DNA of 13,579 nt from Bacteroidales bacterium (lineage in GTDB: Bacteria; Bacteroidota; Bacteroidia; Bacteroidales; FEN-979). Of this stretch, positions 6,372 to 12,823 are shown in pieces. The stretch is from assembly GCA_023231005.1 (NCBI GenBank), contig JALNWG010000040.1:1-13579 (forward strand), in the 5' to 3' direction. The stretch's first letter is position 1. Each line of letters starts with the position of its first letter. A program made the translations under genes and the position numbers. The notes beneath the pieces were generated by a model. The model had not been told where the DNA came from. It ran no database searches and saw nothing but the letters and a program-made list of their open reading frames with translations.

Positions 6372-8576
6372 ATGGAAGAGGCAATAATTAAAAGGCATGG
6401 CGAAGGCTGGTTATTGACATTAAGCAATGGAAAAGCCCAAACCATCACATGGCATAATATTCCAGAATCATGGAATAACGCAAAGATCTTGGTGCAAAGA
6501 TTGTCAGGACAGGTCCAATTCATGAAAAATGAAAACGATGTGACAAAAATTATTAATAAGCCGGCTATGGCAACAATGAAACCATCTAATGATTGGGGAT
6601 CACAGAAAAAAAATGATCCTCAGAGTAATTCTAATAAGAAACGAGACCATGATTCTGGACATACTACCAATGTTCCTGTAAATAGAGGGGCCCAGTCTCC
6701 ATATAACTTCGTCCCTCTCAATGAAAATGTGGTTTATCCTCCAAAAGAAGAACAAAGTGTTTTCTTTGACCGGTTCGATGAAAAAAGAAATACCGGATTT
6801 CTTGATGTGGAGGTTGAAAACATGACCTTTTTAATGATCAGTAGAGGAGCAAAAGAAGAATATCCGAACAGAATTCACGATTTCTTAAAAGTCGGTATAG
6901 ATCAAAAGATTATTATTCCCGGGAGTTCTTTTCGCGGTTTAATCAGGAAAACAGTCGGTATTATTTCCTCTTCCCGGCTGATCCAAAATGAGCATTATTC
7001 AGACCATCCTCTATTTTTCCGTGATGTAGCAGGGAGAAAAGTCAAACAGGTTTATCAGAATGCTTTTCTAAATTTGGATGATTACAATGATTATAAACCA
7101 AGAGCAGGTTATCTTGAAAGATTCGGTAATGAATACAAAATTACTCCTGCAAAAACCGACAACTATGCTGTGCAATACTATAAAATCAGAGTAACAAGTC
7201 CCGTAAGTTTCGATAGATCAAAAAATACGGCTATATTTAAATTTGGGAATAAAGCGTTTTCAGATTATTCATTCAAAGAGAAGATCTTTTTCATACCCCA
7301 ACCCAAGAAAGAACATTTTCATAATAGTGTTCACGGGAAATTAAAATATGCTTTAGTGAACGAATTCAATTTTACTGAATTTCCTGGAGCAATGCAAGGA
7401 TATCTGATTATTACCGGTGGATTCCAGACAAAAAAGCATGATCAATGGATAATGAATCTTAAGGATGATATTAAAAGTCCAATTACTTTAAAACAGGAAA
7501 TAATTGAAGAATATAGGCAAGATAAAAACAGAAGTGAAAATTACAATGTTCTTGATGAGTTAAAGAAAAGTTATTCCATTCCGGTTTTTTACCTGGTTGA
7601 TAACCAGGAACAAATTATTTCGTTTGGCCATACTCCGTTATTCCGTATTAAGCATAAAAAATCTATTGTTGAAGCAGTAGTTCAGCATTATAAGGAATCA
7701 AGTCCTGATTTTGAACAATTGATCTTCGGTCAGCTTGATGTCCCTGCGTCTAGAGTATATTTTGAAGATTTGTTGATTCAAAATGAAAATAGCCAAATTA
7801 ATCCAACACTCATTAAAATTCTGGCTGAACCTAAACCAACTTCTGGCGAGCTTTATTTAAAACAAGATGGAGATATTCTTGTAAATTGGAGTTCAAACGA
7901 GGGAATCAAAATTGCAGGTACAAAAGAATATTGGCATAAAAATACCGGGAGTGATTTATGGGAAGATAAGAAAGAGAAAGAAACGAAATCCCACTCAGGT
8001 TATTTGAAAGCATTGAAACCACATTCAAAATTCAAGGGGAGGATCAGGTTTGAAAATCTTACAGACAAGGAATTGGGAGCATTATTGTTTGCACTTGATC
8101 TTGGAGAAGGGTATTGTCACAAAATCGGAATGGGAAAACCATATGGTCTTGGAACAATAAATGTTTCTGTCAAACTCCATATGGATGAGAGAAAACTCAG
8201 ATATAAAAAAATGTTAAGCAACGAAGGTGGATGGAATCTGCCATCAAATGAAAGAGAGTTAGAAGATTTTAAATGCATTTTTGAAAAATACATGTTATCC
8301 ACCTTTGGCAGCAGTCCGGAAATAAAATCTATTTGGGAAACGGAACGCTTGAAACAATACAGCGCAATGCTCAAATATGATGAAAAACTCCATGGATCGA
8401 CAAAATGGTTAGAACAGACTCGCTATATGGAAATTCAAAGAGAAAAGAAAGATACAGGTGAATCATACGAGGATCAGTACGGTAGTCCAAAACCCCATAA
8501 CGAATTCGGTGACAGAAAAACCTTAGCCAGCCCTGTTTCAATCCTTAAAAAAATAAAAGATGGTTTACCTTATTAA
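6372..8576 (+). CDS. cas7-insertion: Cas7-insertion, large TIGR03986-type RAMP subunit
   Basis: This 734-residue RAMP has one Cas7 fold split by a long insertion. SPYNFVPLNENV (109-120) is a hallmark of TIGR03986 CRISPR RAMP proteins found in III-D loci. The first Cas7 part (about 140-200) has TGFLDVEVENMTFLMI, D170 in the loop that in Csm3 carries the catalytic Asp, and IIPGSSFRGLIR (181-192). The insertion spans about 200-540, with LFGQLDVPASRVYFEDL-like sequence near 451-467. The fold closes with FKGRIRFENL and the glycine-rich MGKPYGLG (587-594). Two parts stand out: an N-terminal 55-60 residue beta-rich domain joined by a polar Asn/Ser/Lys/Asp-rich linker (about 66-108), and a charged 130-residue C-terminal tail. 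It starts 1 base after csx19 and overlaps crn2 by 17 bases. Confidence 0.85.
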   Translation: MEEAIIKRHGEGWLLTLSNGKAQTITWHNIPESWNNAKILVQRLSGQVQFMKNENDVTKIINKPAMATMKPSNDWGSQKKNDPQSNSNKKRDHDSGHTTNVPVNRGAQSPYNFVPLNENVVYPPKEEQSVFFDRFDEKRNTGFLDVEVENMTFLMISRGAKEEYPNRIHDFLKVGIDQKIIIPGSSFRGLIRKTVGIISSSRLIQNEHYSDHPLFFRDVAGRKVKQVYQNAFLNLDDYNDYKPRAGYLERFGNEYKITPAKTDNYAVQYYKIRVTSPVSFDRSKNTAIFKFGNKAFSDYSFKEKIFFIPQPKKEHFHNSVHGKLKYALVNEFNFTEFPGAMQGYLIITGGFQTKKHDQWIMNLKDDIKSPITLKQEIIEEYRQDKNRSENYNVLDELKKSYSIPVFYLVDNQEQIISFGHTPLFRIKHKKSIVEAVVQHYKESSPDFEQLIFGQLDVPASRVYFEDLLIQNENSQINPTLIKILAEPKPTSGELYLKQDGDILVNWSSNEGIKIAGTKEYWHKNTGSDLWEDKKEKETKSHSGYLKALKPHSKFKGRIRFENLTDKELGALLFALDLGEGYCHKIGMGKPYGLGTINVSVKLHMDERKLRYKKMLSNEGGWNLPSNERELEDFKCIFEKYMLSTFGSSPEIKSIWETERLKQYSAMLKYDEKLHGSTKWLEQTRYMEIQREKKDTGESYEDQYGSPKPHNEFGDRKTLASPVSILKKIKDGLPY

Positions 8577-8877
8577 CTCCCCCGTCCTTACAAATTTCGG
8601 TTCGTATGTTTATAAGCATGTCGGGATCGGGGATGTCAAATCAACTTTAAACACGAAACCATTCACATCCGCGATCGGGCATGAAACGACTGCATTGTTC
8701 CTCACGCACTTGCTTGGCCAAAACATTCCTTGCAATCGGATTGCAATCCGGCAAACTGGTGAGGATATCCTGATCGTATTCAAGCTTAAAATTCGGGGTG
8801 TTGCAAATAAGGAGTACTCCTTTGAAGAAATGGAGCAAGCAGGTTATGAATTTGGAATTTTAACAAAAACCTTATAA
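8560..8877 (+). CDS. crn2: Crn2 ring nuclease (DUF1874/AcrIII-1 family), degrades cyclic tetra-adenylate
   Basis: This 105-residue protein closely follows the DUF1874 pattern: an MVYLINSPVLT start, the FTSAIGHETTALFLTHLLG core (35-53), NRIAIRQTGEDILIVFKLK, and a SFEEMEQAGYEFGIL end. Characterised members (viral AcrIII-1 and cellular Crn2) bind and rapidly cut cA4, with an active-site His that corresponds here to the His of AIGHE (about residue 41). In a type III locus its role is to switch off the cA4 alarm after target RNA is cleared. The start is fixed by the conserved MxYLxNS beginning, which places it inside the end of the previous gene. The protein is independent and not fused to an effector. 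This gene is strong indirect evidence that the local Cas10 makes cA4. Confidence 0.9.
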   Translation: MVYLINSPVLTNFGSYVYKHVGIGDVKSTLNTKPFTSAIGHETTALFLTHLLGQNIPCNRIAIRQTGEDILIVFKLKIRGVANKEYSFEEMEQAGYEFGILTKTL

Positions 8878-8878
8878 A

Positions 8879-9667
8879 ATGAAAACAAATGTTCTTTATT
8901 TCTGGCAGATAAGAAAACTTTTTACTATTTCACAATTAAAACTTGCCTCCTTCTGGTTGCCGATTTCCATATCTCTTGTCATGTGCAGCCTTTTCTTTAT
9001 TTTGGATCATTGTTTTTTACACTTCCCCAATTTTTATCATGAATCTGTATATCCTATTATCACCCTCCTTACTTTTTTTACTGCTTTAATGCTTGGTTTT
9101 TATAACAGGATTAATGAATGGAAAAACTCTCTTGAAAAACGGTTGACCATCATTTATATTTATTATTACGAAAGTATCCAAGATGTTGAAATAAACGCAA
9201 GTATCAATCCGGAAAGGTTAAAAGATGTAGAGTTCATCAAAAAAAGGCACCTTAAACCTAAAACCCCCTATTGTCTTATGATCTTCGAAGAAGCAGCGCT
9301 TGCTCATGAAGGAGATATCAGGGCATGGGGACAATCATTAGGCCAGCAGATTAATTGTAATCACCGACTTGAGTTTTACCCTTTTTACAGTCTCGGCGAA
9401 AATAAAGAGATAGTCATGGTCGAGGATGGTAAAGGGGACACTCATATAACCCGACAATATTCATTTTTTATGTTTTTGGAAAAAATTCCAGAAGTCATCC
9501 ATAATAACAATTGCGGATTACTAATCACTGACAATTATGATGATACTCCGGTTAATGTTAAAAAAAAGTTTGATATACGTGAATTCAGTTACAAACACCA
9601 CAAGAAATATCTATTATTAAAACAATTTATAACTAAAAAACTCACATATATTAATAACGAATTCTAA
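8879..9667 (+). CDS. Two-helix membrane protein with cytosolic domain, putative cOA-responsive effector
   Basis: I do not recognise a named family. The 262-residue protein has two hydrophobic helices near its N terminus (about 23-43 and 58-75), then a soluble domain of about 185 residues that begins with the charged stretch NRINEWKNSLEKRLT. A well-formed motif region, IFEEAALAHEGDIRAWGQSLGQQI (135-158), is followed by RLEFYPFYSLGENKE and a helical, lysine-rich C terminus. No CARF, HEPN, PD-(D/E)xK or SAVED motif is evident. It starts one base after crn2, so the two are probably co-translated. By analogy with Csx23 and Cam1, membrane effectors of type III systems, it could bind cA4 through the soluble domain and disturb the membrane. 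That role is inference from topology and context only. Confidence 0.7.
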   Translation: MKTNVLYFWQIRKLFTISQLKLASFWLPISISLVMCSLFFILDHCFLHFPNFYHESVYPIITLLTFFTALMLGFYNRINEWKNSLEKRLTIIYIYYYESIQDVEINASINPERLKDVEFIKKRHLKPKTPYCLMIFEEAALAHEGDIRAWGQSLGQQINCNHRLEFYPFYSLGENKEIVMVEDGKGDTHITRQYSFFMFLEKIPEVIHNNNCGLLITDNYDDTPVNVKKKFDIREFSYKHHKKYLLLKQFITKKLTYINNEF

Positions 9668-9683
9668 AACGGTTTTACTTACT

Positions 9684-10361
9684 ATGCCCATTCCCATCCT
9701 CACTCTCCGCCTTCTTGATAAAAAACTATCCGACATGAAGCAGATGACTATTTTTTTCAACGACGTGAAAAGGTTAATCAAAGACAACAAGGAGTTATTT
9801 GACGCAGAAGACATCCCCCTTAAAATCTTCCATGATAAGAACATTCACTATTCTGGGATTCAACTTACCCGGTACAGAGGTGCAGTTGAATATACTGGGA
9901 TCGGTGAAAAGGAAGTGAGGGCACTTGAGATTTGGTATGGCCTTTATTGCGAAAATGACGGAAATGTTTTCCGGAATATTCAGGTTATTCGGGAATATTA
10001 CATCCCGGCCTTCACCGTTGATTACATTCCATACACGGCAACTAACCTGCTTGTTAAAAAAGAGATTAATGAGGACATGGAGAAACAAAACAGCACATTT
10101 GCGATATGTGACCGTCTGGAAAAGTATCTTTATGGCAATATCAAGGCATTCCTAATACGTGTGGCAGGAATGGATCTAAAAGAGAATGATTTCATTTCGG
10201 TTAAAGTGATCCACAATGAAAAAAGAGGGTTGAAAAACACTTTTCACGGAGGAAAACTTTCGGCTTATGACATTGAATTCTCAACTAATGTTTACCTGCC
10301 TCAAACCCTTCGTCTTGGACAGGCGGTCGCACTTGGTTACGGGGAGATCAGGCATAGGTAA
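9684..10361 (+). CDS. cas6: Cas6-like crRNA-processing endoribonuclease
   Basis: Cas6 cuts the repeats of the precursor transcript to release crRNAs with an 8-nt repeat-derived 5' handle. The 225-residue length fits. The clearest family feature is the C-terminal glycine-rich loop RLGQAVALGYGEIR (210-223), placed after a FxxNVYLPQTL strand as in Cas6 RAMP proteins. No classical HxH site can be assigned with confidence: candidates are the His residues at about 50, 55, 177 and 188, with Lys/Arg neighbours. It lies 16 bases after the membrane protein gene and directly before the RT and cas1 genes. The type III complex has no other processing enzyme in this window, which supports the role. It is not fused to the RT. 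Confidence 0.78.
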   Translation: MPIPILTLRLLDKKLSDMKQMTIFFNDVKRLIKDNKELFDAEDIPLKIFHDKNIHYSGIQLTRYRGAVEYTGIGEKEVRALEIWYGLYCENDGNVFRNIQVIREYYIPAFTVDYIPYTATNLLVKKEINEDMEKQNSTFAICDRLEKYLYGNIKAFLIRVAGMDLKENDFISVKVIHNEKRGLKNTFHGGKLSAYDIEFSTNVYLPQTLRLGQAVALGYGEIRHR

Positions 10362-10398
10362 AACAAAGGAACCGTTAATAGTTGATAAACCAATATAT

Positions 10399-11442
10399 AT
10401 GTCAGGACGATCAATTGAGAATATTCGCAAAGATGCCTGGCTTTTTTCTGGCTGTTCGGAAATTGCCGAAATGCAACAACGGTTAAATATTGATACAAAC
10501 GAACTCCTGCTTCATAGTTTGCATCCGAAATACTATGCTTTTACACTTCGAAAACCTACTGGCGGGTTCCGGGAAATTGAAACACCGATTGCTCCTCTAA
10601 AAGAATTACAGCGAAAGCTGAGTTACTATCTCCAGGCATGGTATTACGAACATCAGACCGCATCCTCTTATGGGTACATAATTTCTCCAAAAAAAAAGAA
10701 ATCGCTCAAGAATATTGTCGGGAATGCCAGGTTGCATCTGGGTAATCCCTATATGATGCAGATTGATTTCGACGATTTCTTTCATCAGGTCGGGATTAAA
10801 GATGTTTACGAGATTTTCAAATCAACTATCTTCTGCTTTTCCGAAAAAGCTTCGTGTACCCTTGCTAAAGTATGTACACACAACGACCGGTTGCCAATGG
10901 GTGCGCCTACATCTCCGGTACTGTCAAATATTTATGTTATTGGCCTTGATCGGAAAATTGAAGAATGGGCTGCAAGTAAATCTGTTGTTTTTTCAAGATT
11001 TGTCGATGATCTTACCTTTTCTTCAAAGGAAAGACCTTTTAATGAAAATGATTATAATGAAATTCTGGAACTTACGAACGGCTTTCACCTTTTGCTCAAC
11101 AAAAAAAAGACAAAAATATCTGGTCCCGGTGATCCAAAGGTGGTGACTGGTCTTGCCCTGAATGAAACAATTGATATACCTGCCGAATTTTATGAAAACC
11201 TGAATAAAGATCTAAACCGTTTAAAAAATGTTTTCGAGGCAACCTTGCTCATCGGGCCTTTCGAGGAAAATTCACTTTTGAAAAAATATAAACAGGAGAT
11301 ACAGGGTGAAATAAATTTTATCGGAATGGTAGAGGGCTTTCACAGCCCCCAGTTTAAAGAATATACCAAAAAATATCGTCAATCCTTTGAGGCTAACGAA
11401 GAGTTTTATTCAATGCGATGGACCCATTTCGGATATCTATAA
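10399..11442 (+). CDS. CRISPR-associated, retron-like reverse transcriptase
   Basis: This 347-residue stand-alone RT shows all core motifs: KPTGGFREIETP (52-63), IDFDDFF (122-128, catalytic Asp), LPMGAPTSPVLSN (165-177), FVDD (201-204, the YxDD position) and a thumb-like EINFIGMV. Two further marks are those used to define retron RTs: NARLH (109-113; NAxxH, X region) and VVTGLALN (248-255; VTG, Y region). It therefore looks retron-like and not group II intron-like. Lying between cas6 and cas1, its likely job is to copy RNA into DNA for spacer integration by Cas1-Cas2. I chose ATG 10399, 38 bases after the cas6 stop. The frame stays open back to 10267, but that part is the cas6 coding sequence read out of frame and shows no RT motif. 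No maturase or endonuclease domain is present. Confidence 0.9.
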   Translation: MSGRSIENIRKDAWLFSGCSEIAEMQQRLNIDTNELLLHSLHPKYYAFTLRKPTGGFREIETPIAPLKELQRKLSYYLQAWYYEHQTASSYGYIISPKKKKSLKNIVGNARLHLGNPYMMQIDFDDFFHQVGIKDVYEIFKSTIFCFSEKASCTLAKVCTHNDRLPMGAPTSPVLSNIYVIGLDRKIEEWAASKSVVFSRFVDDLTFSSKERPFNENDYNEILELTNGFHLLLNKKKTKISGPGDPKVVTGLALNETIDIPAEFYENLNKDLNRLKNVFEATLLIGPFEENSLLKKYKQEIQGEINFIGMVEGFHSPQFKEYTKKYRQSFEANEEFYSMRWTHFGYL

Positions 11443-11446
11443 CATT

Positions 11447-12439
11447 ATGCAACTGATCATTGATACGGCAAATACAGCCCTAAGCGTAAGGAACAGCAGT
11501 TTCTTAATAAAAAACAAAACCACTCAGCGTATAATTAATCCTAAACGGTTGACCAGCATTGCCATAACGACTAATTGTCAGATCAATGCCACAGCCATTA
11601 AGCTTGCTGCGCTAAACCAGGTTCCCATTTATTTTTTCAATTCATTGGGAGAACCTGAAGCCCGTCTTTGGAGCCCCTATTTTGTAAATACGGCTGAGTT
11701 GCGTAAAAAACAAATCAAGTTTGGCGCTACAACTGCAGCTACTAGATGGATGGTTTCATTATTGAAAAGAAAAGCAACCTTGCAAATACAATCTTTGCAA
11801 CAGTGGAGCAGAAACCGGACAGGGGTTAAAGATCAGGTAAATAAAGATATTGAACAGATGGCAGGACTGATTAAAAATCTTCAAGATAACGATAACAAAC
11901 TGATGGATGATAGCAGAAGTACAATTTTGGGTTTTGAAGGTTGTATTTCGAGGATTTATTTCAGAAATGTTTCTATGCTAATGCCACCGATGTTTCAGTT
12001 TGAAAAAAGAAGTAGACAACCTGCGCTTGATTTCTTTAATTCTGCCCTGAATTACCTATATGGTATGACTTATACCATTGTTGAAAGCGGGGTTTTTGCC
12101 AAAGGCTTTGATCCTTTTGCAGGATATCTTCATACTGACAATTATTTGAAAACATCTTTGGTATTTGATCTTATAGAACCTATTCGTCCTTATATTGACC
12201 GTCTTCTTGCAGATCTTATCTTTTCCGGGAAACTCTCTTCCTCTCATTTTGAACAAAAAGACAACGGATTTTGGGTAAGCAAGGAGGGGAAAAGGATATT
12301 AATACCCTCCTTTAATGAATATTTATACCATCGAATGAAGTCAGAAAATAAAGTAATGAAATTCAAGGACATGATTTTCAATGAAAGTTTTGCGTTGGGA
12401 AGATTCATTGATTCAATTATAAATGAAGAAAAGCAATGA
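11447..12439 (+). CDS. cas1: Cas1, CRISPR integrase
   Basis: Cas1 with Cas2 inserts new spacers at the leader end of the array. The 330-residue protein has the N-terminal beta domain (MQLIIDTANTALSVRNS...) and the helical catalytic domain with the metal-binding triad E164 (LGFEGCISRIYF), H229 (GYLHTD) and E244 (DLIEPIRP). All are intact, so it should be active. I prefer ATG 11447, four bases after the RT stop, because the family begins at that beta strand; the frame is open to 11387, but that stretch is the RT end read in another frame. It is a separate polypeptide, whereas many RT-associated Cas1 proteins are fused to the RT. It overlaps cas2 by 4 bases (ATGA). Confidence 0.96.
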   Translation: MQLIIDTANTALSVRNSSFLIKNKTTQRIINPKRLTSIAITTNCQINATAIKLAALNQVPIYFFNSLGEPEARLWSPYFVNTAELRKKQIKFGATTAATRWMVSLLKRKATLQIQSLQQWSRNRTGVKDQVNKDIEQMAGLIKNLQDNDNKLMDDSRSTILGFEGCISRIYFRNVSMLMPPMFQFEKRSRQPALDFFNSALNYLYGMTYTIVESGVFAKGFDPFAGYLHTDNYLKTSLVFDLIEPIRPYIDRLLADLIFSGKLSSSHFEQKDNGFWVSKEGKRILIPSFNEYLYHRMKSENKVMKFKDMIFNESFALGRFIDSIINEEKQ

Positions 12440-12732
12440 TATATCTGGTCTTTTATGATATTTCCACAGACAGGCTCCGAAATCGCATTGTCAAAATATT
12501 GGAGAGATCAGGGTTTGAAAGATTACAATTTTCCGTTTTCACAGGACTTGAAAATCCGGTAACAAATGATTATCTTTGGCAAAAAATGGTGAGAATATTA
12601 AAGGATGAACCAGAAGCAAAATTGTATGTATTGTCAATCAGCCAGGAGCAATTTGTAGGTATGCAAGGAATCGGCAAAGAGAAAGTTGATCTGGAATATC
12701 TTGCTGGATTAAAACGTTCTTTGACAATATGA
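12436..12732 (+). CDS. cas2: Cas2, spacer-acquisition partner of Cas1
   Basis: The 98-residue ferredoxin-like protein begins MIYLVFYDISTD, with the conserved Asp after the first strand (D8), followed by RLRNRIVKILERSGFERLQFSVFTG, the classic Cas2 helix and second strand. The length is typical. It would dimerise and bridge two Cas1 dimers. It overlaps cas1 by 4 bases (ATGA) and is the last protein gene before the leader, the usual place for the adaptation module. Confidence 0.95.
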   Translation: MIYLVFYDISTDRLRNRIVKILERSGFERLQFSVFTGLENPVTNDYLWQKMVRILKDEPEAKLYVLSISQEQFVGMQGIGKEKVDLEYLAGLKRSLTI

Positions 12733-12823
12733 ATTTTAACATCGGTTGCATAATATGGGCTTATTGCTTGCTGAATATTATCGTCAAACAAATAGAATAC
12801 CAGTCTGTTAACCTCACAACAGA
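12733..12823 (+). promoter_or_regulatory. CRISPR leader
   Basis: These 91 bases separate the cas2 stop from repeat 1 and are AT-rich. The repeat ends in ACTGAAAC in the plus direction, the usual 5'-handle end, so transcription runs left to right and this is the leader side, where new spacers would enter. It contains one inverted repeat (12750-12781). No strong Bacteroidota promoter box stands out, so the array may be read through from the cas operon. Confidence 0.75.
12750..12781. repeat. Inverted repeat in the leader
   Basis: ATAATAT (12750-12756) and ATATTAT (12775-12781) are perfect complements separated by 18 bases. The stem is all A-T, so a stable RNA terminator is unlikely. A protein-binding or DNA-bending site used in spacer integration is a possible role, which is inferred. 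Confidence 0.5.

Noticed and set aside
8879..9667. Membrane protein as a CorA-type effector partner
   Set aside because: It lacks the long helical domain and GMN motif of CorA proteins, and no NrN or SAM-AMP lyase-like gene is nearby.
10267..10398. Upstream extension of the RT reading frame into cas6
   Set aside because: The extra 44 residues have no RT motif and are the cas6 C-terminal coding sequence read out of frame. ATG 10399 gives a normal RT N terminus.
10362..10398. Possible retron msr/msd RNA next to the retron-like RT
   Set aside because: Only 37 non-coding bases lie between cas6 and the RT start, with no long inverted repeat. The leader's 7-bp A-T pair is too small for an msr/msd.
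11387..11446. Upstream extension of the Cas1 frame into the RT gene
   Set aside because: Cas1 proteins begin at the first beta strand, which matches ATG 11447. The upstream 20 residues are a shadow of the RT C terminus.
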